From Chara braunii (Eukaryota; Streptophyta; Charophyceae; Charales; Characeae), in the NCBI GenBank assembly GCA_003427395.1, contig BFEA01000052.1:4373314-4393315 (forward strand): 20,002 bases of DNA, in the 5' to 3' direction. The notes beneath the pieces were generated by a model. It saw nothing but the letters and a program-made list of their open reading frames with translations. It did not search any database and was not told where the DNA came from. Both the position numbers and the translations under genes were made by a program. Numbering within the stretch: position 1 is the first letter of the stretch; each line of letters opens with the position of its first letter. Positions 1-7,483 of this stretch are shown here, in pieces.

Positions 1-1684
1 GGCGTTGCCGCCGTACACTCACGCCAAAGATAACAATCCGCAACAAAGGCGCATTCGCCGTTAATTCCAATATGGCCCCGGGCCAATCAACTCAACTCCG
101 ATCATCGGTCCTCATACCCGCACCGACGATCCCGGCCGTCGCGTGCTTACTCCCACCACTGCGATCGTCACCCCGATGTCGTAAACTCGACACGGTTCAC
201 CCAGATCCCACAGTCCGTCGTGGCGATCCAGCGCGCAATCGGCCAGTCTATCGTCAGCCCGACAGGACTTTCCGACTCGCGTCAAACACTCTGCCTAGCC
301 ATTGCTTCCCGGAAGCTGGGTTGAGAGTCGAGAACGTAAGAGAGATTTGCGGACGCGCTTGCGGGTTTTATAGTTGCGACAGGGGAGATAGAAGGGGGAG
401 AAGGTGACGGGAAGGCTGAGGTGTAAGAGGAGAAGCAAGAGGAGAAGACTTTGAGAGGAGTGCTCTACGAACGCCATGTTGATCCCTCGAAACTCAAGGT
501 TCAACCAATCAGATTCGTCCCGCAATAGGAAGGTCCTATTGATCCGCACACCTGATTGGCGAGCGGGAGTTATCAATGGATCGACCGAGCGTCGTGCACC
601 AGACTCAGAGGGGGAGAAGAGAAAAGGCGCGAGAAGTAGCGCAAGACGGGTCCAAGATTCAGATGATCAAGAAAGGGAAATGGGCGCGCAAAAAACAAGG
701 TGGGAGAGAAAGAGAGAGAGAGACGAAAAACAGTTACGGGGAGAGAGAAAAAGGAGGGAGAAGGGAAGGGAGGCGCGGGAGGGAGCGAGGCGGGGGACAG
801 AGAGGAGAAAGCTCGTCATATGCGGTGCCGTCAACAAAAAGAGAGAAAAAGGCACCAAAACAGTTACAGCCTAATTCAAAATTGAAATCATCATATCCGC
901 GCGAAAAAGCGACGCGGGAAAGGAAAACTCTACGCCTATTCGTATTCGCGCAAAATTCCGAGAGTTTTCCCCTACGCGACCAAGAACATTCACATATACG
1001 AAAAGGACACGTCGAAGTTCTGCTTATCCCGGAATTCCCAACCGCCGAGCCCAATTCCCCGTGCGCTCGCTAAGGCGCAAGTAAATTCCCATGTATTTCC
1101 TGACTTGCAAAAAGGAAAAACAGAATCCGGGAATCTGAAAAGCTTCCAGAAAAGGGAAATGCAGCGTCCGAAAACAAGAAACCGAAAAGGGGTTCTTAAT
1201 TGGTTTGATATGGTACATAAACAGGGGTATGAAAGATAGCATGGGTTCGGGAAGTGGTTCGAACGACCCGAGGAGTGTCGAACGAGGCCGTTTCAGGGCC
1301 TTTCTCTTTACATCCGCACTCTGGGATTTTTCTGTATTTTTAAAATGGCAGAAAGCATGTCATGTTTCTTTTTTTTTCAAAGAAACAAAGGCTCTTCTTT
1401 TATTATTATACAAAACGGGAACCGGGCCCGGCGTCCCTGGATCAACTCTTTTTTTTTTCTGGCTTTCTTTAATTACCTAATTGCTAGATTAGGTGTTGCA
1501 ATTCCCTGTGGTTGTTCGTTAGCATTTGGTCTCTCTCCGACTTTTCACTGAGGCGAACTGTCACAGGGGATGGGCTCCACCTCATGAAGTAGGTTGGCGA
1601 CCTTGCTTCCCCTGAATCTGGAACCTGTACCATTGTATTTTTGGCCTTGGGCACTGGGCCCTAATCAAAAGACATTTCTTTGTC
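1..1684. other. no recognisable gene
   Basis: Short open frames exist on both strands, but none resembles a known domain and none shows gene-like structure. The stretch from about 664 to 865 is strongly purine-rich (GA/GGA/GAAA words) and accounts for the lysine/arginine/glutamate-rich translations there. The remainder is unique-looking sequence of mixed composition. I see no tRNA, rRNA or transposon ends. Confidence 0.6.
664..865. repeat. purine-rich low-complexity tract (GA-rich)
   Basis: About 200 bp of almost uninterrupted A/G words with short GAGAGA runs near 706-722. Its translations are low-complexity charged peptides and should not be taken as proteins. It is seen directly in the sequence and no function is inferred. 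Confidence 0.8.
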
Positions 1685-1705
1685 AAAAAAAAAAAAAAAA
1701 AAAAA
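1685..1705 (+). repeat. poly(A) run, possible tail of a short retro-insertion
   Basis: A run of 21 A. Similar words flank the region: GCCTTGGGCACTGGG at about 1644-1658 and GCCTTGGCCACTGGG at about 1742-1756. This could be a diverged target-site duplication around a short poly(A)-bearing insertion, but the distance from the tail to the right copy makes that uncertain. Confidence 0.5.
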
Positions 1706-1861
1706 CATAGGCCCTGAAAGGGCGTCATGTTGTCAATATGAGCCTTGGCCACTGGGGTTAGTTTTGTGAAGAAAAAAAAGAAAAAAGAAAAAGAAGGGTG
1801 TCTGTTCATGTTGATGGGGCGCTCTGTTCGGTGGGACGAAGCTTGTCTGAGCATGCTCTTA

Positions 1862-1864
<3 letters not shown>

Positions 1865-1926
<62 letters not shown>
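1865..1926. repeat. (CT)31 microsatellite
   Basis: An uninterrupted run of 31 CT dinucleotides, followed by pyrimidine-rich sequence to about 2010. Serine/leucine (plus strand) and arginine/glutamate (minus strand) repeats translated from it are artefacts. Confidence 0.97.
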
Positions 1927-1929
<3 letters not shown>

Positions 1930-2242
1930 CCCCCTCCTGTCCTGCCCTCTCCTACACGCTCCTCTCCACACCTGCACATCCGTCTCCTTTCTTTTTTTTC
2001 TTTTTTTTTCAAAATTCAAATTTCATTCCAAACATTGAACGAAGGTCGTGGCTCCTCTACATTACACCCGGGGCAAGGTCCCACTAGCAAAGAGGATAGG
2101 ATTGAAGACCTGAATCTGGAGGTGTTTGTGGAAAGGTGCAGAATGTCGAGATTGAACTGCTTTTCTGCATCTCTGGTTAAAACACGTCCAGATTCAGGAT
2201 ATTTATCCAATCCCCTTTGCTAGTGGGAACTCGCTCCCGGAC

Positions 2243-2450
2243 ATATCTATATCCTCTCCTCTACTCTCCTCCTCTTTTTTTTCTTTTTTTTTTCCCCTAA
2301 GGCTTCTCCTTCTTCTCTCCCCCCCCCCCCCCCCCCCCCCCCCTTTTTTTTTTTTTTTTTTTCCCCCCATCTTCTCCCTCTTTTTCCCCCCCCCCCCCCC
2401 CCCCCTTCTCCTTCTTCTCAGTTTTTTTTGCTTTTTTTCCCATTTTTTTG
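2243..2450. repeat. polypyrimidine tract with long C and T homopolymers
   Basis: A one-strand C/T tract of about 200 bp. It includes C25 (2319-2343) directly followed by T19 (2344-2362), and a second run, C20 (2386-2405). The complementary strand is G-rich and could form G-quadruplex structures. Homopolymers of this length and purity are hard to assemble, so their exact lengths should not be trusted. Confidence 0.9.
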
Positions 2451-2820
2451 ACTGCTTATGGAATGAATAGACACGTCCAGCTGCTCCAGCTCGTGGATCT
2501 GAGAACACACGTGGCAGCATCTGTATGGTCAGGTTACGATAGCGCTAATGGATTGGCTGACTCGGACTGACGTGACAATTTTATTTTATTTTTTTTACAA
2601 AAAAAGGGCAATGGCCCCGAGATATCATCATAATTGAGGCTGCATGTTTTTTTTTGTTTTTTTTTTTTTTGACCTTTCGGTATGTTCTGGGCACTCCGGC
2701 CCAGTACACACACCGGGGTTAGCAGTGTATTAACCGAGCCGGAAAATGTGTCCGGCGTCCCTCACATAAAAGCCGAGTTCAAAATGTGATCCAGACAGAT
2801 GACACAATCCACTACTGTAA
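2451..2820. other. no gene; T-rich runs only
   Basis: About 370 bp without a recognisable gene. It holds a poly(T) stretch interrupted by one G (about 2647-2671) and otherwise unassigned sequence. The words CGAGATATCATCA and GGCTGCATGTT seen near 2612-2648 recur in a different order near 2999-3077. That suggests a shared, rearranged ancestral repeat but is too short to classify. Confidence 0.5.
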
Positions 2821-2865
2821 CATATGTATGACAAAAAAAAAAAAAAAAAAAAACCATATGTATGA
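2821..2865 (+). mobile_element. poly(A)-only insertion flanked by 11-bp direct repeats
   Basis: The word CATATGTATGA at 2821-2831 is repeated exactly at 2855-2865. Between them lies only C, a run of 21 A (2833-2853) and C. A direct repeat of this length around a bare poly(A) is what LINE-type target-primed reverse transcription leaves when the copy is truncated inside the tail. No retroelement body is present. Chance or assembly slippage at the homopolymer is the alternative. Confidence 0.6.
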
Positions 2866-3102
2866 TACACACACAACAGCTAAAGTAAGAAGCCAAAGAT
2901 AGAAAAGGCCGGATCCCCAAGAACAACCAGCCTAGAGTCATCTCCAATCCGAACACACGTAATGTTGCACAACGTGCACACACAGGCAACACGCAGCAGG
3001 CTGCATGTTGTGTGTTCTTTTGTCATGAACGATGCTATAGTGTTAGTGATAGAATATTCGACACTCGAGATATCATCAGCATCGAACTGAAAGGCCCTAC
3101 TA

Positions 3103-3204
3103 GTCCTTCGGGACATCCGTTAAAATTGGAACGATACAGAGAAGTTTAGCATGGCCCCTGCGCTTTCAAGGATGACACGCAAAAAAAAAAAAAAAAAAAA
3201 AAAA
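3103..3204 (+). pseudogene. U6 snRNA retropseudogene, 3'-truncated, with poly(A) tail
   Basis: U6 is the catalytic core RNA of the spliceosome. The body at 3103-3180 matches the conserved U6 5' half. It keeps the 5' stem-loop (GTCC-TTCG-GGAC), the ACAGAGA box that pairs with the 5' splice site, and the AGC triad with the ATGGCCCCTGCGC segment. Compared with the usual sequence it has GTTTAGC for GATTAGC and an extra TTTC before AAGGATGACACGC. After GACACGC the 3' domain is missing and replaced by 24 A (3181-3204). Near-identical 14-nt repeats flank it directly: 3089-3102 and 3205-3218 (GAAAGGCCCTA then CTA or GTA, 13 of 14 identical). Truncation, tail and target-site duplication show a LINE-mobilised copy, not a working gene. 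Confidence 0.93.
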
Positions 3205-3216
3205 GAAAGGCCCTAG

Positions 3217-3340
3217 TACTACCTTCTTCCCCGGAATACAACGTACGTCGTACGGTCATTATAGCTGTGTTTTGGGGGTATGTTTCAGTCTAAATGCAGC
3301 TATAATGACCGCACGTTGTATTCGGGGGAAGAAGGTAGTA
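3217..3340. mobile_element. MITE-like hairpin element 1, TA-flanked
   Basis: Inverted repeat arms at 3217-3267 and 3297-3340 begin and end with TA (TACTACCTTC ... GAAGGTAGTA). Past the outer part they share CCCCCGAATACAACG and CGGTCATTATAGCTG, with one mismatch and a 7-nt insertion in the left arm. The loop is about 29 bp and there is no coding capacity. TA ends fit a Tc1/mariner (Stowaway-like) origin; that superfamily call is inference. The left end overlaps the right target-site duplication of the U6 retrocopy, so the two insertions touch. Confidence 0.8.
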
Positions 3341-3368
3341 ATTCGGAGTTGTAGTATTTCATTCCTCT

Positions 3369-3440
3369 GCCTCTAGTGGAGTTCGAACTCGGGTCTGTCT
3401 TTCAAGAGTTGAGGGGTGTAGCAACCGAGCTACTGTAGGC
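3369..3440 (-). pseudogene. tRNA-like sequence (tRNA pseudogene or SINE head)
   Basis: Read on the minus strand, this 72-nt stretch has a tRNA layout. Acceptor strands GCCTACA and TAGAGGC pair at 5 of 7 positions. The D-arm is a perfect 5-bp stem GTAGC/GCTAC around TCGGTT, giving an A-box-like TAGCTCGGTTG. A T-arm-like segment contains GAGTTCGAACTC (B-box-like). The central loop reads CTCTTGA, which would put CTT in the anticodon position. The anticodon and T stems pair badly, so it is unlikely to be functional. Confidence 0.4.
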
Positions 3441-3449
3441 TATTTTCGG

Positions 3450-3590
3450 AATGCACCTGGACATATCGCTTGTCCCGGTGGGGCTTGACAATTTTTTAGC
3501 TCGCATGATTGACTATGGGGCTCGCCGCACCACTCGCCAAACGCCACCATTCACAATACACCTGGACATAGCGCTTGTCCCGGTGGTACT
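3450..3590. repeat. direct repeat, 105-bp period, two copies
   Basis: A segment of about 36 bp starting AATGCACCTGGACATA at 3450 recurs at 3555 as AATACACCTGGACATA. Both continue into CGCTTGTCCCGGTGG with few differences. The second copy lies inside the loop of the hairpin at 3517-3629, so direct and inverted repeats are interleaved. Confidence 0.8.
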
Positions 3591-3629
3591 TCAAAATATG
3601 GGCGTCTGGCGAGTGGTGCCTCGAGCCCC
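3517..3629. repeat. inverted repeat (29-bp arms) abutting MITE 2
   Basis: Arms at 3517-3545 and 3601-3629 match at 26 of 29 positions (GGGGCTCG..GCACCACTCGCCA..ACGCC and its complement). The right arm ends directly against the TA that starts the next hairpin element at 3630. It could be another small TA-flanked element or a rearranged part of a larger composite. Confidence 0.75.
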
Positions 3630-3738
3630 TACAGTCTTCCCCCCAATACAACGCACGGTCATTATTGCCGAATTTGGTGCATCTTTGGGTCTAAATTCAG
3701 CTATAATGACCGTACGTTGTATTCGGGGGAAGACTGTA
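3630..3738. mobile_element. MITE-like hairpin element 2, TA-flanked
   Basis: A 109-bp element whose ends read TACAGTCTTCCCCC and the complement. Arms at about 3630-3668 and 3702-3738 share the same subterminal core as element 1 (CCCCCGAATACAACG then ACGGTCATTAT). The loop has no coding capacity. The arms are more diverged on the left (CCCCCCAATACAACGC). It lies within 300 bp of element 1. Confidence 0.8.
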
Positions 3739-4259
3739 CACTACGGCAGTGGACTCCAGCTTGATTGGCGACACGTCATCATCATGTGTCCTGGTTGGGG
3801 AAACACGTGGATTTTTTTCTTTTTCCTTTTTTTTCTTTCCTTGGGGGGGGCGGGGGCGGTGGGCTGGGGGGGTTCTGGGCACGTGGTATCTTTGATTGAA
3901 GGGGAATGAAGGCAGACTGCTTGCATCGAGGATGGATATCCCGACTCGGACTGTGCACTAGACAACTCCGCCCCTCTCCCGGACATAACCCATGGTTAGT
4001 ACAGGGGCATTTAGGGCGATTCTCGGGCCAAATACGTAGCTATAATGCTCATGCCTCACGTTCGGCTGAACACAGCAGTGTGCTTACCTTTTGCCAGGCC
4101 TTTGGAGATACCTTCCTGCCCAAATGCCTCGAAACGGCCTGTTCTTTTTTTTTTTTTTTTTTTTTTAACTCAAAGCCACTTTCTACGGCCTCCGAAATCG
4201 AAAAAGCAAAAGATAATTCCACCCCCCCCCAGGAGCACGGACAAAGTTTACTTATTTGG
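3739..4259. other. no gene; G-rich motif, poly(T) and degenerate MITE-like words
   Basis: No recognisable coding sequence. A run of 22 T at 4145-4166 may be the minus-strand tail of a tiny retro-insertion; ACGGCCT occurs on both sides, at about 4134 and 4188, but 7 bp is weak. AGCTATAATG at 4038-4047 followed by CACGTTCGG resembles the right arm of the MITE family and may be a decayed fragment. Confidence 0.4.
3843..3880 (+). other. G-quadruplex-type G-rich motif
   Basis: Runs of G8, G5, GGG, G7 and GGG separated by 1 to 6 bases meet the usual four-tract pattern. It is seen directly; any structure or role is inference. It lies in the 3739-4259 interval, where I see no gene. Confidence 0.6.
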
Positions 4260-4297
4260 CTTTCTCTTATACACATCTAGATGTGTATAAGAGACAG
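4260..4297. other. Nextera mate-pair junction adapter (assembly artefact)
   Basis: The 19-nt Tn5 mosaic end AGATGTGTATAAGAGACAG is present exactly at 4279-4297. Its complement precedes it at 4260-4278 with one mismatch (T for G at 4262). Head-to-head mosaic ends are the circularisation junction made in Nextera mate-pair libraries. This is laboratory sequence, not genome. The flanks are expected to come from opposite ends of a kilobase-size fragment, so contiguity and relative orientation across 4278 are not supported. Confidence 0.97.
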
Positions 4298-4358
4298 GGT
4301 TGCGGCCGACGAGGGGGGTTCGGATGAGATCCCACTTCTAACGGCTGCGATCGATTGA

Positions 4359-4431
4359 TTCACCGGGGGAGCAGGAGAAGAAGCAGTCGGGATGTCGNAA
4401 AGCCCCAAAAAAAAAAAAAAAAAAAAAAAAG
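4359..4431 (+). mobile_element. short poly(A)-tailed insertion with ambiguous base
   Basis: A run of 24 A (4407-4430) follows about 48 bp of unassigned sequence containing the only N of the window (4398). GCGATCGATTGATT at about 4345-4358 and GCGATTGATTGATC at about 4433-4446 flank it (12 of 14 identical), which would suit a target-site duplication. It lies close to the adapter junction, so local assembly error is also possible. Confidence 0.4.
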
Positions 4432-4708
4432 GGCGATTGATTGATCATTGAACAGGTGCAGCTCGATCTGGTATAGCCAATTTCAAGTGGCATCTCAGGG
4501 AGATGAACTCGATGATAAATTATTAATTTAATAATTTTAATAATCAAATCATTATGACGAAGAGTCTTACGCTTCCATTTTGCTCCCAAGCTCAGATTGC
4601 GAGTCGCAAGGGATTGAGAGGTGCTGGGTTCGATCTTCAACGACTGACCATCACTACTACTACAGTAACTCGCGCCGGCAGTATCTCTTGGGCACTCTTT
4701 GCAAGGAA

Positions 4709-4735
4709 ACTGCACTGCACTGCACTGCACTGCAG
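4709..4735. repeat. (CTGCA)n short tandem repeat
   Basis: About five copies of a 5-bp CTGCA unit immediately upstream of the 4744 hairpin element. Confidence 0.85.
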
Positions 4736-4743
4736 CGCAGCCG

Positions 4744-4925
4744 GTACTGTGTTTCCGACCAGATTTACAGTTCAAAATGAGGGTGCGTTGTGTTCGGGGG
4801 CACTGAACAAGCGCACACTGAACTGTAAGAAAAAACTGTATTCACTAAAGGTAGTGGGCGACCGGCTGCCCCCGAACACAACGCACCCTCGTTTTGAACT
4901 GTATATCTGGTCGGAAACACAGTAC
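4744..4925. mobile_element. MITE-like hairpin element 3, long terminal inverted repeats
   Basis: Arms of 59 bp at 4744-4802 and 4867-4925 are complementary at 57 of 59 positions, starting GTACTGTGTTTCCGACC. They enclose a 64-bp non-coding loop. TA at 4745-4746 and 4923-4924 could be the duplicated target. Each arm contains TGCGTTGTGTTCGGGGG. Its complement, CCCCCGAACACAACGCA, is the core of elements 1 and 2, but here it points inwards rather than outwards. The high arm identity suggests it is recent. Confidence 0.82.
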
Positions 4926-5618
4926 CATGTGTACGTTCATTTTCATTTTCAGGGTGCGTTATGTTTGGGCCCTTTGGGGGAAAAGGCTAACATACAGAAC
5001 CTCTAGTGATCAGCTTTCGTACCGCGAAAAGGCATCACTTTGCCAATTAGCAGACCAAATGATCACACCAGCACAATAATTGACAAATGGAACGCTGTAG
5101 CCGCTTGATGACGAAAGGAAAAAAGGCCTGTTCTCTGCCCCCCCCCACCTCCCATCATCCCATCAATCAGTAGAACAACAATGACTGAATGATCATGATG
5201 GTTCTATACTCTGCCTGGTCTCACCACTACAGTAACTTTCTGCACGGGATCTCCTACTCGAGTCTCGAGACTCGAGACTCGAGACTCGAGACTCGATTGC
5301 CTACCCTACCCTACGGTAGTAGGCTATGGAGTAGAAATCATTGGGTACGCACCTGAAAGCATAAGAATCAAAGGAGTAGAGGAGCGCAATGGGCATGATA
5401 CTACAGCCCAAGAGCAAGGCTCTTGGGTCTGACTGAGAGTGCGTGTTCCTCCCTCGAACGGCTAAACACGGAATGCACCACGCTCACGTGGCTCAACCTG
5501 AAGCTCATCTTCTCGACGACCAGGTACTATGTCAAAATTTGGTGACGACAGCGCAAATGGGAAATGGGAATGAAAACGGAAGCGTGGGACTTGGTGAAGT
5601 TCCGAGTAAAGCCGCTGC
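4926..5618. other. no gene; solo MITE core and 7-bp tandem repeat
   Basis: No recognisable coding sequence. AGGGTGCGTTATGTTTGGG at 4951-4969 is a single copy of the core found in the arms of element 3. A perfect-looking 7-bp tandem repeat lies at about 5256-5296. The rest is unassigned. Confidence 0.5.
5256..5296. repeat. self-complementary 7-bp tandem repeat (ACTCGAG)n
   Basis: Roughly six units of ACTCGAG/CTCGAGA. The unit contains the palindrome CTCGAG, so the array can pair with itself, and the first units switch strand (CTCGAGTCTCGAG). Confidence 0.9.
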
Positions 5619-5730
5619 TAGTGTCGTCACCCGAATAGAACGCCCAGTCGTTATATCTGTATTTGGCACACCTCGCGGTCCAGGTGCGGCCATGATTATG
5701 ACCGCGCGTTCCATTCGGGTGAAGACGGTA
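5619..5730. mobile_element. MITE-like hairpin element 4, TA-flanked, diverged
   Basis: A 112-bp element bounded by TA at 5619-5620 and 5729-5730. The right end read inwards is TACCGTCTTCACCCG then AATGGAACGCGCGGTCAT. The left end is TAGTGTCGTCACCCG then AATAGAACGC. The arms match at about three quarters of positions. The pattern (GTCTTC, CCCGAAT, AACGC, GGTCAT) is that of elements 1 and 2, so it is an older relative. Confidence 0.65.
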
Positions 5731-5741
5731 GCTTAAAAAAG

Positions 5742-5744
<3 letters not shown>

Positions 5745-5778
<34 letters not shown>
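5745..5778. repeat. (AT)17 microsatellite
   Basis: An uninterrupted run of 17 AT dinucleotides just downstream of MITE-like element 4. Confidence 0.95.
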
Positions 5779-5784
<6 letters not shown>

Positions 5785-5850
5785 AAAATGGGGGCGAGGG
5801 CCTAACTCAGTGTGAGCGGGCGAGAACTGGAGTGCTGGTCTCACAGGCTA

Positions 5851-5893
5851 CCAGTCCCCCCAGGGGGCCTTAGCCCCCCCTCTCTGGGGAGGC
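5851..5893. repeat. GC-rich inverted repeat
   Basis: Several mirrored C and G blocks. The clearest is a stem of GGGGGC with GCCCCC around a CTTA loop. No gene adjoins it, so calling it a transcription terminator would be unsupported. Confidence 0.5.
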
Positions 5894-6545
5894 TCTGACG
5901 CAAATGCAAACGGACCCACGCGGCGCACAGATTTAGCCACAGCGTTAACGGCCTGAAAATGTGGAGGTACTGGCGGTTGTCTTTTTCTTTTGCTGGTAAT
6001 TGCTACCGTGAGAGTAAAACTCTTGATTATTACGTTGTTATATTATTTTGAGTATTCTCACCAGGTATGTCCCTGGCCAATGGTCTGTTCCGTAGGTACT
6101 TTGTCACGGTTGCTGGTGCCATCTGCATCTGATTCAGTTCTTCCCTTGTGAACCACAGACCTTCCCTTCGATCAGAATGATGACTGAACCAAGTATGAGC
6201 TGCCACTGAGGCTTTGGAGGATGCCGCTCGCTGCCCTCTTCCTGTAGGTTTCCGTACGGGCATGTCCCGCTACTACCCGGGCCGGGCCGGTGTTCCGCAG
6301 CAGAATCAACGTCTTCATGTTTATCCATCGAGGACTGCAGGGTTGATCTGCATGGCGAAGGGATGGCAATCTTAGGGCCTGATCCCACTTCTTATAGGCG
6401 ACGCACTTTTCGGTAAATTTTGGGATCCCACCTCTTTCCGCAAGAGCCGGAGGTGGCCCTGTTTTTTCGAAGAAATGGAAACAGCTTAGTACGTGGCAGT
6501 GCGAGCGTGATTTAAGGACCCGTAGTTCTTTCAAAAGACAAAAGA
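5894..6545 (-). other. unassigned DNA left of the LINE, possible coding remnant
   Basis: On the minus strand two overlapping frames (6134-6388 and 6030-6263) give peptides of non-repetitive composition. The second includes SDRREGLWFTREELNQMQ. They could be joined by one frameshift near 6260. I do not recognise a family. The region borders the inverted LINE segment, whose similarity to the direct segment stops at 6546. It may be host DNA, a decayed exon or another element; nothing supports expression. Confidence 0.25.
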
Positions 6546-7483
6546 TTTCAATTTTCCGTTTGAGTAGGATCTCATCATACTTCCTGTTAGCGGCTTTGAT
6601 CTTTGAAATGTTGTTGAGGAAGTGGGAGACCAGGTGGATTCCTTTATCCAACCAGTCCCCACTATCTGAGAAGAGAGTGGAGAAGGCTCTCCTCCCAGAA
6701 ATTACACACCCAGCTGATCATATTTTTATCCTCAAAAAATCTGCATACCCCCTCCCTTTGTCAAGAGGGGGACCTACCGCAATGGTAAGAGAGACTGCCT
6801 TGTGGTCTGTTATGGGGTCCATAGTGCAGTCTGCTTTGAGAACTAGCAGAACGACCGGTTCAGAGCAGAAGATTGCATCCAATCTTCTGCGGACGACTGG
6901 TGTTGTGGACGAGAACCAAGTGTAGCTGCGCTGATCCGGGTGTAAGATGCAGAAGGGGTCGAATAGACCCTCGTCTGCCAATAGTTTATTCAGTACCATG
7001 GATTCACCTGGATGGGATAGCGGGGAGGTGGAGTCTAGTGCCTCATTGGGTACAGTGTTCCAGTCCCCTCCTATCAAGGTGAACTGCGCGTCAGGTATTC
7101 TTTGAGATAAACTCCTCAATCTTTGACTTTTTTGTGGCATGGTCTGCGGGGCCATACGCAGACATGAGAGTCCATTCCTGGGAATTGATTGTCAGTGTGA
7201 CTAGGCACCATCTTCCTAGCGGATAGAAGACCGTGTTGGAGACGGTGGTGCAGATAGAGTTGTGTATCAGGATGCCGGTGCCCCCCCTGGTGCCTTCTGC
7301 AGGGCCCCAAACCTGCGGACCTGACCACCAACCTGCCATTTTGGCCACCCTTTCTTCATTAAGCTTAGTCTCCTGCAGTAGAATGACCTGTGCTCTGTTA
7401 CTGTGGATCCAGGACTTGTGTTTCCCACTTCCATCCACTAGACCACGTACGTTCCAGGATACCACTTTAACCCTGGAACCCAT
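6546..7483 (-). pseudogene. LINE ORF2 N-terminal part: APE-like endonuclease and linker start
   Basis: This domain nicks target DNA to prime reverse transcription. From the ATG at 7481-7483 the frame reads VVSWNVRGL (catalytic Asn), LLQETKL (catalytic Glu), GGTGILIHN and SAYGPAD. It stops at 7091 and continues in another frame with LIGGDWN, RRLDAIF and ITDHKAV, the metal and catalytic Asp/Asn and His motifs of the exonuclease-endonuclease-phosphatase fold. The frames are joined by a single-nucleotide shift near 7093-7100. After a stop at 6718 the linker goes on (DKGIHLVSHFLNNISK, then ILLKRKIE) until 6546, where the LINE sequence ends. All catalytic motifs remain, but the frame is broken at least twice. 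Confidence 0.88.

Noticed and set aside
576-1073. 165-codon lysine/arginine/glutamate-rich frame
   Set aside because: It derives from the purine-rich tract, and overlapping frames look equally charged.
3451-3909. 152-codon plus-strand frame
   Set aside because: It crosses the direct/inverted repeats and MITE element 2; the apparent peptide repeat is due to the DNA repeat.
4585-4650. tRNA-like words AGCTCAGATTG and GGGTTCGATC on the plus strand
   Set aside because: A and B boxes are suitably spaced, but the acceptor strands do not pair and the T stem is weak, so I do not call a tRNA or SINE.
5851-5893. Possible transcription terminator hairpin
   Set aside because: There is no gene upstream and no oligo(T) follows; it is only a GC-rich inverted repeat.
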